Assembly (NCBI RefSeq): GCF_902497555.1 | Contig: NZ_CABVGP010000001.1 | Span: 3,204,501 to 3,268,500, forward strand | Reading direction: 5' to 3' | Length of the DNA stretch: 64,000 bases | Source: Amycolatopsis camponoti | Lineage (GTDB): Bacteria > Actinomycetota > Actinomycetes > Mycobacteriales > Pseudonocardiaceae | Part shown: positions 15,816-24,862 of the stretch, piece by piece | Position numbering within the stretch: position 1 is the stretch's first letter | How the letters are laid out: the number at the start of each line of letters is the position of its first letter | Notes under the pieces: generated by a model | The model's database searches: none | Seen by the model: the letters and a program-made list of their open reading frames with translations, nothing else | Told to the model about the DNA's origin: nothing | Program-made: the position numbers and the translations under genes

Positions 15816-16292
15816 ATGACATCCGGAGTGGGCCGGCGGCTCCTCGACTTCCTCCGAGAACTCGAGGCGAGCACCACGTGGACGGTCGTCGCCGAGGAGG
15901 CCGGCGCCGGGTCGACGTGGCGGCTCGGCGGAAGGACGTGGCAGGCGACCGTGGTCGTCGAGCCGCGGCGGTGGCTCGGGTTGGAGTTCGAGGCGCGGGA
16001 TCCGGTGGGCGGCAGGCGCGCCACCTACGCCATCGACACCGACCTGTACGACATCTCGCGGGACGAGCAGCGGGAATTCGCCGACGAGATCGAGCACGAC
16101 ATCATCGAGTTCCTCGACAACCTGAGAAAGGGAGCCGTCCTGCGCGGAAACGACGGGCCGGAGTTCGTGCTCGTCTTTCCCCTCGACGGTGCCTACGTCC
16201 GGGTCGTGCGGGGGCGCTTCATGACCCGTGCGTCCACGCATCCCGCACTCGCCGCCGCCCGGGCCGGCGGTGACCACGTCCCGGTGGAATGA
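15816..16292 (+). CDS. hypothetical soluble protein
   Basis: 158 aa with no membrane segment or signal peptide. The predicted pattern alternates strand and helix: WTVVAEEAGAGSTWRLGGRTW, WLGLEFEARDP, DEQREFADEIEHDIIEFLDNL and EFVLVFPLDGAYVRVVRGRF. I recognise no family. It follows the epimerase by 45 bp on the same strand and converges with the bicupin gene 6 bp away. Confidence 0.6.
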   Translation: MTSGVGRRLLDFLRELEASTTWTVVAEEAGAGSTWRLGGRTWQATVVVEPRRWLGLEFEARDPVGGRRATYAIDTDLYDISRDEQREFADEIEHDIIEFLDNLRKGAVLRGNDGPEFVLVFPLDGAYVRVVRGRFMTRASTHPALAAARAGGDHVPVE

Positions 16293-16298
16293 CCGGCC

Positions 16299-17033
16299 CT
16301 AGCTGTCGAGCAGGTCCAAGCGCGGGGTTTCCCCCGGTCCCACGGGAAAGTGGGCGATGAACGTGACGCCGTCGTCCTGCGCGTCGAAACGGGCGATGCG
16401 TGCCGCCTCCGGCTCGTAGAACACGTCGCCCGGCCGCAGTACCGACGCCGGTTCGCCCTCGATCTCGTACACCGCCGAACCGGCCTCGACGCTGCCGAAC
16501 ACCGGTCCATTGTGGACGTGCAGGCCGGAGCCGTGGCCGGGGGCGATCGTGATGCGGCGGATCTCGACCAGGTCGACCAGGCGGGGCGCCGGGAGCCGTT
16601 GCTCCAGCACCAGGGTCCGGGTCACCGGCGCGGGGGTGGCGGGTGCGGGTTCGGCGCCCGCCACCGGGTCGCCGATCTCCGTGGGCGTGCCGTCGGCGGG
16701 GATCTCTTCGATGGCCAGGTGCGTCATCGGCGACGTGTCGGTCGCGCCGTGCCAGTGCCATTCGCCGGCGGCGACGCGGACCGTGTCGCCGGGCCGGACC
16801 AGCTGGGCCGGGCCGCCGCGGCGTTGCACGTACCCGGTTCCGTCGGTGACGACGAGGACCTGGCCGAGCGGGTGCCGGTGCCAGCGCGTACGGGCGCCGG
16901 GCGCGAACTGCACGCGGTCGACCTGGGTCCGTGACGGCCCGTCGGGGACGGCCAGCGACGTGACCCAGGCGCTGCCGGTGATCGCCGAAGCGGGTGCGGC
17001 GGTGCTGGTCGGCGGAGCGGGACGGACGTGCAC
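16299..17033 (-). CDS. bicupin protein
   Basis: 244 aa with two cupin folds. The first holds FAPGARTRWHRHPLGQVLVV and GEWHWHGA, giving likely metal-binding histidines; the second holds IAPGHGSGLHVHNGPVFGSVEAG and LRPGDVFYEP. Such bicupins often sit with small detoxification or quinone-metabolism genes. Eleven bases upstream ends a TetR gene on the same strand, so the pair forms an operon starting at 17602. Substrate unknown. Confidence 0.82.
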   Translation of the reverse strand: MHVRPAPPTSTAAPASAITGSAWVTSLAVPDGPSRTQVDRVQFAPGARTRWHRHPLGQVLVVTDGTGYVQRRGGPAQLVRPGDTVRVAAGEWHWHGATDTSPMTHLAIEEIPADGTPTEIGDPVAGAEPAPATPAPVTRTLVLEQRLPAPRLVDLVEIRRITIAPGHGSGLHVHNGPVFGSVEAGSAVYEIEGEPASVLRPGDVFYEPEAARIARFDAQDDGVTFIAHFPVGPGETPRLDLLDS

Positions 17034-17044
17034 GAAAGGACTCC

Positions 17045-17602
17045 TCAGAGAGCGGTGAGCAGGGAGAGAACGCCGGAAACGGCCTGGTCGAACGGTTCGG
17101 GTGCGGCGGCGGCGCGAGCGAGCACATAGCCGCCCTGCAGGACGGCGACGACGGTGGCCGCCAGCGCCGCGGTGTCCAGCCCGGCCGGCAGCTCACCCGC
17201 GGCCCGGCCCTCGTCCAGGACCTCGGCCAGCCGGGCTCGCAGGCGCGTCAAGGTTTCGTCGACCGGCGCGCGCAGCTCCAGGTCGGCGACGATGTCGGGG
17301 TCCTGCGTGAGCCGGCCGATGGGGCAGCCCTTGAGCACTTCGCGCTCACGACGCAGGTACGCGGTGATCCGCTCGACGGCGGTCCCGGGCGTGCGCAGCT
17401 GGGCCTCGGCGGCGGCCAGCAGCTCGTCCGCGCTGCGCCGCACGGCCTCCAGGGCCAGCTCCCGCTTGCCGGAGAAGTGGTGGTACATGCTGCCTTGCCC
17501 GGCGCCGGCGTGCTGCTGGATGGCCTTGGGGCTGGTGCCCACGTAGCCGCGTTCCCACAACAGCTCACGGGTGCTGTCGACGAGCTGGTCCCTGGTGTTC
17601 AC
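17045..17602 (-). CDS. TetR-family regulator (LmrA/YxaF-like)
   Basis: 185 aa. HTH: TRDQLVDSTRELLWERGYVGTSPKAIQQHAGAGQGSMYHHFSGKRELA, with a C-terminal GCPIGRLTQDPDIVADLELR segment typical of the LmrA/YxaF group. The operon continues into the bicupin gene. A 22-bp near-perfect palindrome lies nine bases upstream of the start, consistent with autorepression. Confidence 0.92.
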   Translation of the reverse strand: MNTRDQLVDSTRELLWERGYVGTSPKAIQQHAGAGQGSMYHHFSGKRELALEAVRRSADELLAAAEAQLRTPGTAVERITAYLRREREVLKGCPIGRLTQDPDIVADLELRAPVDETLTRLRARLAEVLDEGRAAGELPAGLDTAALAATVVAVLQGGYVLARAAAAPEPFDQAVSGVLSLLTAL

Positions 17603-17610
17603 GCCGAGTA

Positions 17611-17632
17611 CTGTACATACCAGTAGGTACAG
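17611..17632. promoter_or_regulatory. TetR operator (CTGTAC-N10-GTACAG)
   Basis: 22-bp inverted repeat with perfect CTGTAC/GTACAG ends and nine of eleven positions per arm paired, immediately upstream of the TetR-bicupin operon. No divergent gene starts here, so autoregulation is the simplest reading. Confidence 0.75.
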
Positions 17633-17669
17633 AAACCAGGGTCGTGCCCTCGAAACCCGGCGGGAGAAC

Positions 17670-18188
17670 TCAGTGCACGGGCTGGAGGAGGGGGCGCGGC
17701 CGCGCGAGGACCGCGCTGACCTGGCCGTCTTCCGGGGACGGCGGCGTCAGTCCCGGGCCGGGCGTCATCACTGTCTCGGCGAGCGTCACCTCCTCGCCGC
17801 AGTGCCGGCAGGTGCCCGACTGCGCGACTTCGCCCTCGCACCCCGCGTGGACGAACACGCGGCGCCGCCCGCCCGGCGCGTAGTGCTCGTCGCCCCAGGC
17901 CGACAGGGCCCGGATGACCGGCCAGAGCCCGCGGCCCTTCGTCGTCAGCTCGTACTCGCTGCGCTTGCCGGGGCCCGGGACGCGTTCCAGTACGCCTTCG
18001 CCGATCAGGAACTCCAGCCGTTCGGTCAGGACCGCGCGCGGGATGCCGAGGTGCTCGACGAAGTCGCTGAAGCGGCGGACGCCGAAGACGGCGTCGCGGA
18101 CGATCAGCAGCGTCCAGCGCTCTCCGACGATCTCCAGGGCGCGGACCATCGAGCAGGCCTGGTTGGTGTATTCGCGGGGGAGTGCCAT
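17670..18188 (-). CDS. HxlR-family winged-helix regulator with C-terminal zinc-ribbon-like tail
   Basis: 172 aa from ATG MALPREYTN. The HxlR core is CSMVRALEIVGERWTLLIVRDAVFGVRRFSDF, then LGIPRAVLTERLEFLIGEGVLE and the wing RSEYELTTKGRGLWPVI. The usual family length is ~110-130; the extra tail has CEGEV and CRHCGEEV, a possible metal-binding C4-like cluster. Divergent from an MFS exporter, with two related operators between. Likely a repressor of efflux. Confidence 0.9.
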   Translation of the reverse strand: MALPREYTNQACSMVRALEIVGERWTLLIVRDAVFGVRRFSDFVEHLGIPRAVLTERLEFLIGEGVLERVPGPGKRSEYELTTKGRGLWPVIRALSAWGDEHYAPGGRRRVFVHAGCEGEVAQSGTCRHCGEEVTLAETVMTPGPGLTPPSPEDGQVSAVLARPRPLLQPVH

Positions 18189-18209
18189 GAGTTCCAGTCT
18201 GCCACAAAA

Positions 18210-18232
18210 GAGTTCGTTCATCGAACCAATCG
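18210..18232. promoter_or_regulatory. HxlR operator 1
   Basis: GAGTTCGTTCATCGAACCAAT-type site with the core TTCG-N5-CGAA. It repeats 42 bp downstream, i.e. four helical turns away. Confidence 0.7.
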
Positions 18233-18251
18233 TGCTAGCCTTCCGGCGGAA

Positions 18252-18274
18252 GAGTTCGGTCACCGAATCAATGG
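18252..18274. promoter_or_regulatory. HxlR operator 2
   Basis: Direct repeat of operator 1 whose core TTCGGT-c-ACCGAA is a perfect palindrome; it ends seven bases before the MFS start codon. Confidence 0.75.
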
Positions 18275-18281
18275 AGTCCGC

Positions 18282-19694
18282 ATGGCCAGCCGCACCGGAG
18301 CCGTACTCGTCGCTTCCGGCGGCGCGACCCTGCTCGCTCTCTTCGTCTTCACCGCGCCGCTCTCGATCGTCCCGGCCGTGGCCGGCGGCCTCGGGGCCGG
18401 CGCGGTCGCGACGTCGTGGATCCTCAGCTCGATGAGCCTCGGCCTGGCCGTCGCGCTCCTGCCGGCCGGCGCGGTCGGCGACGACTTCGGCCGTCGGCGC
18501 GTCTTCGTCGCCGGCGCCCTCGTGACGGCCGTGGGGTCCGTGCTGTGCGCGGTCGCGCCCGGCCCGCTGACGTTCATCGGCGGCCGGGTCGTCGAAGGCC
18601 TCGGCTCCGCCGCGCTGATCGCGTGCGGGCTCGCGGTGCTCGGACCCGCGTTCCCGGACGCCGCCGGTCGCGCCCGCGCCACCGGGCTGTGGGGCGCCTG
18701 CCTCGGCGCGGGCATCGCGATCGGCCCGTTGGCCGGCGCGGCCCTGAACCACGACTGGCGCGTGCTCTACGTCGTGATCACGGTGCTGTCGCTCGGGGTG
18801 GCCGTGCTCGGGTGGGTCCTGCTGGAGGAGTCCGTTTCGGCGCGGGCGCGGACGGTCGACCTGCCCGGCGCGCTGCTGCTGGGCGGCGGACTCGCGGCGC
18901 TGCTGGCCGCGCTGACCGAAGGCAGGCAGGGCTGGACGAGCCCCCTCGAACTGACCCTCGTCGCGGCGGCGGTCGTGCTGCTCGCCGCGTTCTTCGCCCA
19001 CCAGAACTCCGCCGGCGGCGGGATGCTCGACCTGGCACTCTTCCGCCGCCCGGCGCTGGTGTCGGCGACGGCGGGTGCGTTCGTGGCGGGTGCCGGGGTG
19101 ACCGCGCTGATGGCGTTCCTCGGCACGATGCTCGAGAACGGCCTCGCGGTCAGCCCCCTGACGGCGGCGCTCGTGGTGCTGGGCTGGTCGGCGACGAGCG
19201 TGGTTTCGGCACTGCTGACGCGCCGGCTCCCGGCCACGCTCTCCGGTGGTGCGCGGCTGAGCGCCGGCTTCGTCGTGGTGGCCGCGGGGCTGGTCCCGCT
19301 CGCGTTCGTCACCCCGGCCTCGGCGCCGGCGGCCCTGCTGCCGGGCCTGGTGGTCGCGGGCTTCGGGACGGGCGTGGTGAACGCGTCGCTCGGGCGGGAA
19401 GCGGTGGCGAGCGTGCCTCCGCACCGGGCCGGCATGGGCAGCGGCATCAACAACACGAGCCGCTACGTCGGCGCGGCGCTCGGCGTCACCGTGGTCAGCG
19501 TGCTGGCGGTCCACGGCACGCCGACGCCGGCGACGCTGACGGCGGGCTGGAACACCGCGGTCCTCGTCGGCATCGCGGTATCGCTGCTGGGCGCGGCGGC
19601 GATCGCGGCATTGACCGTCCGGGCGAAGCGCGCCACGGCGGCGGTCACCCGGGCCGCTGTCGAGCACATCCGCCCGCTAGGAAACGGCTCCTGA
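18282..19694 (+). CDS. MFS drug exporter (DHA2-like, 12-14 TM)
   Basis: 470 aa from ATG at 18282 ([12 protein letters not shown]). Many hydrophobic helices are present; the loop 2-3 motif [17 protein letters not shown] is the MFS motif A, and [19 protein letters not shown] matches motif C and the DHA2 WRxxF/Y pattern. Proton-driven export of hydrophobic compounds is expected. It is controlled by the divergent HxlR regulator. Its 3' end overlaps the convergent gene by 18 bp. Confidence 0.9.
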   Translation: MASRTGAVLVASGGATLLALFVFTAPLSIVPAVAGGLGAGAVATSWILSSMSLGLAVALLPAGAVGDDFGRRRVFVAGALVTAVGSVLCAVAPGPLTFIGGRVVEGLGSAALIACGLAVLGPAFPDAAGRARATGLWGACLGAGIAIGPLAGAALNHDWRVLYVVITVLSLGVAVLGWVLLEESVSARARTVDLPGALLLGGGLAALLAALTEGRQGWTSPLELTLVAAAVVLLAAFFAHQNSAGGGMLDLALFRRPALVSATAGAFVAGAGVTALMAFLGTMLENGLAVSPLTAALVVLGWSATSVVSALLTRRLPATLSGGARLSAGFVVVAAGLVPLAFVTPASAPAALLPGLVVAGFGTGVVNASLGREAVASVPPHRAGMGSGINNTSRYVGAALGVTVVSVLAVHGTPTPATLTAGWNTAVLVGIAVSLLGAAAIAALTVRAKRATAAVTRAAVEHIRPLGNGS

Positions 19695-20342
19695 CCGGGC
19701 GACGAGCCGGCCTCGCTCCGACTCGGGGAACCGGTCGAGCATGACGCGCAGCTCGCCGGCGGTGACGTTCGCGCCGAAGGCTTCGGCGCCCGGTTCGAGT
19801 CGGACGCCCTCGGCCAGGGAACCGGCGAGGAGCGGGTCGAAGCCCAGTGCGTCGACCAGCTCGGCCACGCGCGCCACGTCGGCCGGGTCGTCGCCGGCGA
19901 CCGCGATCGCCTTGCGGCCCGGTGTCCCCGCGGGGCGGGCCTCGTCTTCGAGGTCGTGGTAGCCCATGTGGTTGAACGCCTTCACGACGCGTGACCCGTC
20001 CAAAAAGGACTGAACGGTCTCGCTGGTCGACACGAGCAGGTCGTCGCGGACGCCGTCGACCTCCCACCAGTAGTTCATCGCGTCGACGACGAGCTTCCCG
20101 GCCAGCGCTTCCACCGGGACGGTGCGGTACTTGCCCAGCGGCAGCGCGAGGAGCACGACGTCCGCCTTCGTCGCCGCGTCCGGCGCGGTCGTCGCGATCG
20201 CGCCGGGCGTGAGGACGTCGACCGTCAGTGCGATCTTGTCCGCCGCGCCCGAGCCGGCCACGAGCACCTCGTGCCCGGCGGCGAGGGCGAGCCGGGCCAG
20301 GACCGTGCCGACCTTGCCCGCGCCGAGGATGCCGATGATCAT
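19677..20342 (-). CDS. NADPH-dependent F420 reductase-like dinucleotide-binding protein
   Basis: 221 aa from [16 protein letters not shown]. The N-terminal Rossmann motif GAGKVG and the layout [37 protein letters not shown] match the F420-dependent NADP oxidoreductase/NADP_oxidoreductase_F420-binding family. It would exchange electrons between NADPH and cofactor F420 or a related flavin. Its start overlaps the stop of the luciferase-like gene upstream (4 bp), so three genes form one MarR-controlled operon. Confidence 0.82.
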   Translation of the reverse strand: MIIGILGAGKVGTVLARLALAAGHEVLVAGSGAADKIALTVDVLTPGAIATTAPDAATKADVVLLALPLGKYRTVPVEALAGKLVVDAMNYWWEVDGVRDDLLVSTSETVQSFLDGSRVVKAFNHMGYHDLEDEARPAGTPGRKAIAVAGDDPADVARVAELVDALGFDPLLAGSLAEGVRLEPGAEAFGANVTAGELRVMLDRFPESERGRLVARSGAVS

Positions 20343-21376
20343 TTCGCCTCCGAAAGGATGTCGCGCACCAGCGGGATCACCTTGGTGCCGTACAGCTCGA
20401 CGGCGCGCAGGCGCGCGCTCGCCGGCTGCGATCCCGAACTGTAGATGAGGTCGAACCGGCCGACGCCCAGCTCCGCGACCGCGCCGGCGATCTTGCGGCC
20501 GACGGTCTCGGGGGACCCGATGTAGAGCGAACCGTGCTCGATCTCGCGGTCGTACTCTTCGCGCCGGATCGGCGCCCAGCCGCGCAACGCGCCGATCCGG
20601 TCGCGGATCACGCGGTAGCGCGGCCAGAACACCTCGCGCGCCTCCTCGTCGGTGTCGGCGACGAACCCGGGGGAGTGCATGCCGACCGGGTGGGCGGTGG
20701 TGCCGAACTGCGCGGCCGCCTTGCGGTACAGGTCCAGGTAGGGCGCGAAGCGCTGCGGCGGCCCGCCGATGATCGCCAGCATGAGCGGGAGGCCGTGGTG
20801 GGCGGTCCGGATGACCGACTGGGGTGACCCGCCGACGCCGACCCACGTCGTCAGCCGGCCGGACTCGGTCTTCGGGTAGACGTCGGCTTCCTCCAGCGAC
20901 GGCCGCAGTCTTCCCTGCCAGCTCACGGGTTTCTCGTCGAGCAGCCGCACGAACAGGTCGAGCTTCTCCTCGAACAGCGCGTCGTAGTCGCTCAGGTCGT
21001 AGCCGAACAGCGGGAACGACTCGGTGAACGAGCCCCGGCCGAGGATGACCTCGGCGCGGCCGCCGGAGAGGGCGTCGACCGTCGCGAAGCGCTGGAACAC
21101 GCGGACGGGATCGTCGGAGCTCAGCACCGTGACGCCGGAGGACAGCCGGATCCGCGACGTCCGGGTGGCGATGCCGGCCAGCACGGTTTCGGGCGTCGAG
21201 ATGGAGTACTCGGGACGGTGGTGCTCGCCGAGGGCGATCACGTCCACCCCGATCTCGTCGGCGAGGACGGCTTCGTCGACCACCTGCCGGATGGCGGCGG
21301 CGTGGGAGAGCGGCCGGCCGGCGTCGTCCTCGGGGACGTCGCCGAAGGTGTCGAGGCCGAATTGCACGTCAGACAC
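20339..21376 (-). CDS. LLM-class flavin-dependent oxidoreductase (second copy)
   Basis: 345 aa luciferase-like monooxygenase fold: [59 protein letters not shown], and [30 protein letters not shown]. It is similar throughout to the next gene upstream (21369-22406), so the two arose by tandem duplication. FMN or F420 is the expected cofactor; the adjacent F420-reductase-like gene favours F420. Start overlaps the neighbour by eight bases. Confidence 0.9.
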   Translation of the reverse strand: MSDVQFGLDTFGDVPEDDAGRPLSHAAAIRQVVDEAVLADEIGVDVIALGEHHRPEYSISTPETVLAGIATRTSRIRLSSGVTVLSSDDPVRVFQRFATVDALSGGRAEVILGRGSFTESFPLFGYDLSDYDALFEEKLDLFVRLLDEKPVSWQGRLRPSLEEADVYPKTESGRLTTWVGVGGSPQSVIRTAHHGLPLMLAIIGGPPQRFAPYLDLYRKAAAQFGTTAHPVGMHSPGFVADTDEEAREVFWPRYRVIRDRIGALRGWAPIRREEYDREIEHGSLYIGSPETVGRKIAGAVAELGVGRFDLIYSSGSQPASARLRAVELYGTKVIPLVRDILSEAK

Positions 21377-22406
21377 GGGAAGGCTCCTTCGCGAGCAGTT
21401 CGCGCACCCGTGGCGCGACCTCGCTGCCGAGCAGCTCGATCGTCCGGGCCCGAGCGGCCCGCGGCAGGTGCATGATGTCGTACTTGAGGTCGAAGCGGCT
21501 CAGGTGCAGGTCGCGCGCCACGGTCGCGATCTTGCGGGCGACCGTGTCCGGGGAGCCGACGAACAGGGCTCCGGTGTCCACTTCGGACAGATAGCGGCGG
21601 CGATCCGGTTCGTAGAAGCCGCGTTCGGCGGCGATCCGCGTCACGACCGGGTGCCAGTACCGCCACCAGGTCTCGACGGCTTCCTCGTCGGTGTCCGCGA
21701 TCAGGCCGAGGGAGTGCTGGCCGACGGGCTGCGGTGACTGCCCGAACTGCTCGAGCGCTCGCCGGTACAGCTCGACGTGGCCGGCGAACCGCTGCGGGCG
21801 GCCGCCGATGATCGCCAGCATGAGCGGGAGCCCGTAGCGGGCCGCCCGCACCACCGAATCCGGGCTGCCGCCGACGCCGATCCAGGTGGGGATCCCGCCC
21901 GGACGCATCCGGGGGTGCAGCGTCTGTCCGGTCAGCGGCGCGCGTGTCCCGCCGGACCAGGTGACGCTCTCCTCGCGCTGCAGCCGCATGAACAGGTCGA
22001 GCTTCTCCTCGAAGAGCCGCTCGTAGTCGGCGAGGTCGTAGCCGAACAGCGGGAACGACTCCGTCGCCGAGGCCCGGCCCAGTACCAGCTGGGCGCGGCC
22101 GTCCGAGACGGCGTCCAGGGTGGAGAACTCGTGGTAGAGGCGCACCGGGTCCTGGGTGCTCAGGACGGTCACCGAGGTGCCGAGCTTGAGGTGCTCGGTC
22201 GCCGTCGCGATCGCCGCCAGCAGCACGGGCGTGGCGCTGTCGTTGTGGCCCTCGCGGTAGTGCTCGCCGACGCTGAAGACGTCCAGCCCCGCCGATTCGG
22301 CCAGCCGTGCCTCCTCGACCAGCAACCGGACGGTCTCCGCGTCGCTCAGCGCGCGGCCGTCGTCCGTGGCGACCTCGCCGAACGAGTTCAGTCCCAGCTC
22401 GATCAT
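21369..22406 (-). CDS. LLM-class flavin-dependent oxidoreductase (first copy)
   Basis: 345 aa from ATG MIELGLNSFG with RBS AAAGGAG; a longer frame to 22436 would run into the operator. Motifs parallel the second copy: [51 protein letters not shown], and [30 protein letters not shown]. First gene of a three-gene minus-strand operon, divergent from a MarR regulator; palindromic operators fill the 67-bp gap. Confidence 0.9.
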   Translation of the reverse strand: MIELGLNSFGEVATDDGRALSDAETVRLLVEEARLAESAGLDVFSVGEHYREGHNDSATPVLLAAIATATEHLKLGTSVTVLSTQDPVRLYHEFSTLDAVSDGRAQLVLGRASATESFPLFGYDLADYERLFEEKLDLFMRLQREESVTWSGGTRAPLTGQTLHPRMRPGGIPTWIGVGGSPDSVVRAARYGLPLMLAIIGGRPQRFAGHVELYRRALEQFGQSPQPVGQHSLGLIADTDEEAVETWWRYWHPVVTRIAAERGFYEPDRRRYLSEVDTGALFVGSPDTVARKIATVARDLHLSRFDLKYDIMHLPRAARARTIELLGSEVAPRVRELLAKEPSRV

Positions 22407-22418
22407 CGTGGCTCCTTT

Positions 22419-22434
22419 GATTGACACGTCAATC
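22419..22434. promoter_or_regulatory. MarR operator 1 (GATTGAC-ac-GTCAATC)
   Basis: Perfect 7-bp arms around two bases, 12 bp upstream of the LLM start. The related site 22448-22462 follows 29 bp downstream. Confidence 0.8.
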
Positions 22435-22447
22435 ATCCGCTCGATAT

Positions 22448-22462
22448 GATTGACGTGTCAAC
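22448..22462. promoter_or_regulatory. MarR operator 2 (GATTGAC-gt-GTCAAC)
   Basis: Same half-sites as operator 1, immediately before the marR RBS AGGAGG (22464-22469). Confidence 0.75.
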
Positions 22463-22473
22463 TAGGAGGTAGC

Positions 22474-22938
22474 GTGACCCGGACGACACGGCGGCGTGTG
22501 CTGCCGACCACCGAGGAGCTGCGCGTCTGGCGCGGCTTCATCGAGACGGCCGAAGCTCTGCGCGCCGAGCTCGGCGCGCGGCTGCAGGCGGAGTGCGCGC
22601 TCTCGCCGGGGGACTACGCGGTGCTGCTCGCGCTCAGCGAGGCGGACGGCCGGCGGCTGCGGTCGTCGCAGCTCGCCGACGACATCGGCTGGGAGCGCAG
22701 CCGCCTGTCCCATCATCTCGGCCGCATGGAGAAGCGCGGACTGCTCCGCCGGGAGGAGTGCCGGACGGACAACCGGGGAGCCGAGGTGGTGCTGACCACC
22801 GAAGGTTCGGCGGCCTTCCGGGGCGCGACGGTCCCGCACCTGACAGCGGTCCGCGAGCTGTTCGTGGACGCGCTGACCCCGGAGCAGCTCACCGCGGCCG
22901 GCGAGGTCGCGGCGGCGCTCCGGGCCAAGCTCGGCTAG
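22474..22938 (+). CDS. MarR-family regulator
   Basis: 154 aa from GTG at 22474 with RBS AGGAGG. Winged helix: LSPGDYAVLLALSEADGRRLRSSQLADDIGWERSRLSHHLGRMEKRGLLRREE, wing GAEVVLTTEGSAAFRGA. It is divergent from the two luciferase-like oxidoreductases and the F420-reductase-like gene and should repress them through the GATTGAC operators. Its last four bases overlap the convergent acyl-CoA dehydrogenase. Confidence 0.92.
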   Translation: MTRTTRRRVLPTTEELRVWRGFIETAEALRAELGARLQAECALSPGDYAVLLALSEADGRRLRSSQLADDIGWERSRLSHHLGRMEKRGLLRREECRTDNRGAEVVLTTEGSAAFRGATVPHLTAVRELFVDALTPEQLTAAGEVAAALRAKLG

Positions 22939-24041
22939 AGGCCGTACGTCTTGCCGATGATGTCGCGCTGGATCTCGCTCGTGCCTCCGTACACCGTGGA
23001 CACGACGGTCGACCGCAGGAGGCGTTCCATGCCGTACTCGGTCGCGTAGCCGTAGCCGCCCATCATCTGCATTCCGTCCAGCGCCATGGCCTTCGCGAAC
23101 TCCGTCGCCTTCAGCTTGGCCATGGATGCCTCGCGCGGCAACGGTTTCCCGTCCGAGGCGTCGATCTTCCCGGCGACGTCGTGCACCAGCAGGCGGGTGC
23201 ACTCCAGCTCGGTCGCGTGGTCGGCGATCCGGTGCCGCAGGGCCTGGAACGACCCGACCGGTCGGCCGAACTGCCGGCGCTCGCGGACGTAGGCCACCGT
23301 GTCGTCGAACGCGCGACGGGCGGTGCCCAGCATGATCGCCGCCAGGATCATCCGCTCGAGGTTCAGGCCCGCCATCAGCTGCCGCCAGCCCTGCCCGGCC
23401 TCGCCGACCACCGCGTCCGCGGGCAGCCTGCAGCCGGTGAAGTAGAGGTCGTTCACCTCGCGCCCGCCCATCGTGTCGATGCCGTGCACGGCCAAGCCGT
23501 CGAGGCCGGCGGGCACCGAGAACATCGTCAGGCCGTCGTGCTTGCCGCCGTCGGCGGACGTGCGCGCGACCAGCAGGATGTGCCGGGCGAGGTGCGCGTT
23601 GGAGCACCACGTCTTCTGCCCGTCGATCACCCAGCCGTCGTCGTGGCGGACCGCCTTGCACGTCAGCGCTCCGACGTCGGAGCCGGCGCCGGGCTCGGAC
23701 ATCGAGACGGCCAGCACCTCACCGCGGAGGAAGTCGCCCAGCACTTCGCGCTTGCGGTCTTCCGAAGCGAACTTCTCGTACGACGCCGCGGTGATCACCG
23801 ACGTGGCGAACCCGCCGATGGGCGCCTGGTGGTAGGCCGTCGTCTCCAGGAACAGCACCAGGTCCAGCATCCCCTGCCCCGCCCCGCCGTACTCCTGCGG
23901 GACGGCGAGGCCGAGCCAGCCGAGGCCGGCCATCTTCCGGTACAGCGCGTCGTCGTGCGGGGTGGTCCGGTCGCCCACCTCCCGGCGGCAGAAGTCGTCG
24001 ACGGCGGCGACGAAGTCGCGTTGCTCGGTGGAAAGGCTCAC
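22935..24041 (-). CDS. acyl-CoA dehydrogenase, isovaleryl-CoA-dehydrogenase-type active site
   Basis: 368 aa with FAD/substrate motifs SMSEPGAGSDV (114-123), WCSN, ERRQFGRPVG and a C-terminal YGGTSEIQRDI. The usual catalytic Glu of the YEGT motif is Gly, but E229 in GLNLERMIL aligns with the base used by isovaleryl- and long-chain acyl-CoA dehydrogenases. Branched acyl-CoA is therefore a plausible substrate. It lies 28 bp after a TetR gene on the same strand, in an operon divergent from the latex-clearing protein. Confidence 0.9.
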   Translation of the reverse strand: MSLSTEQRDFVAAVDDFCRREVGDRTTPHDDALYRKMAGLGWLGLAVPQEYGGAGQGMLDLVLFLETTAYHQAPIGGFATSVITAASYEKFASEDRKREVLGDFLRGEVLAVSMSEPGAGSDVGALTCKAVRHDDGWVIDGQKTWCSNAHLARHILLVARTSADGGKHDGLTMFSVPAGLDGLAVHGIDTMGGREVNDLYFTGCRLPADAVVGEAGQGWRQLMAGLNLERMILAAIMLGTARRAFDDTVAYVRERRQFGRPVGSFQALRHRIADHATELECTRLLVHDVAGKIDASDGKPLPREASMAKLKATEFAKAMALDGMQMMGGYGYATEYGMERLLRSTVVSTVYGGTSEIQRDIIGKTYGL

Positions 24042-24069
24042 GAGTGCTCCCGGCGGTAGGCGTACGAGC

Positions 24070-24732
24070 TCAGGCTTCGAGCAGGGGGACGAGGTAGCGC
24101 CGGGCCAGCGCGGCCAGCTGCTCCTCGTCGTCGAGGTCGATGACGTGACTGGGGATGGCCAGGAACGAGCCGGAGACCCGGACCATCAGCTCGGCCACGA
24201 CGTCGGCGTCCAGCTCGGTGCGCACGTTCCCCGCGTGCTGCTCCTGCCGGAGCTGGCCGGCGACGAACTCCCGCACGGTGGCCAGCGTGCGTCCGTCGTC
24301 GGTGATCATGGACGACGCGAGCAAGCCCGGTTCCGCGGCCATCAGCCCACCGATCAGCGGGTTGCCCCGGATGGCGCGCAGCGAGCTCACGAAGCCGAGC
24401 ACGACCCGGTCGGCGACCGTCTCGGCTTGCTTGATCTCGACCAGGAACCGGTCGAAGTAGCGGCGGTACTCGCGGCGGACGACGTGCTCGACCAGCGTGT
24501 CCTTCGTCGCGAACCGCCGGTAGACCGTGATGCGCGAGAGCCCCGCGCGCTTGGCGACGTCCTCCATCGTGGACCGCTGGATGCCCATCCGGCAGAACTG
24601 CTCGTAGGCCGCGTCGAGCACGCGGACGCGGATGTCGTCGGCGTCGTCGACCTGTTCGACGGCGTCGATGTAGGCGCGCTCCAGCAGCGACTCCGCGCCC
24701 GGGGCACCGATGAACGGCTGTTCCACGACCAC
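24070..24732 (-). CDS. TetR-family regulator, candidate regulator of lcp
   Basis: 220 aa. HTH: VRVLDAAYEQFCRMGIQRSTMEDVAKRAGLSRITVYRRFATKDTLVEHVV. The first ~30 residues are an acidic extension. It is divergent from lcp and upstream of an acyl-CoA dehydrogenase. In rubber-degrading actinomycetes a TetR repressor commonly sits beside lcp; here a TGATAC/GTATCA inverted repeat lies in the 130-bp gap. Inducer unknown, possibly isoprene oligomers. Confidence 0.9.
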   Translation of the reverse strand: MVVEQPFIGAPGAESLLERAYIDAVEQVDDADDIRVRVLDAAYEQFCRMGIQRSTMEDVAKRAGLSRITVYRRFATKDTLVEHVVRREYRRYFDRFLVEIKQAETVADRVVLGFVSSLRAIRGNPLIGGLMAAEPGLLASSMITDDGRTLATVREFVAGQLRQEQHAGNVRTELDADVVAELMVRVSGSFLAIPSHVIDLDDEEQLAALARRYLVPLLEA

Positions 24733-24782
24733 CTCCTGATCCTTCCACTCGGGGGCTTGTGGGGGGTCAGCACATCATGCTC

Positions 24783-24809
24783 TGATACAGAGAGGCAAGT
24801 CGCGTATCA
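24783..24809. promoter_or_regulatory. candidate TetR operator upstream of lcp (TGATAC-N15-GTATCA)
   Basis: 27-bp span with perfect 6-bp ends, between tetR and lcp. The octamer ATCACTGT recurs at 24806 and 24830, so a second weaker site may exist nearer lcp. Confidence 0.6.
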
Positions 24810-24862
24810 CTGTACCTGAATGTTCGAGCATCACTGTCGATCTCGGCTCCGGAGGAGAAGCG

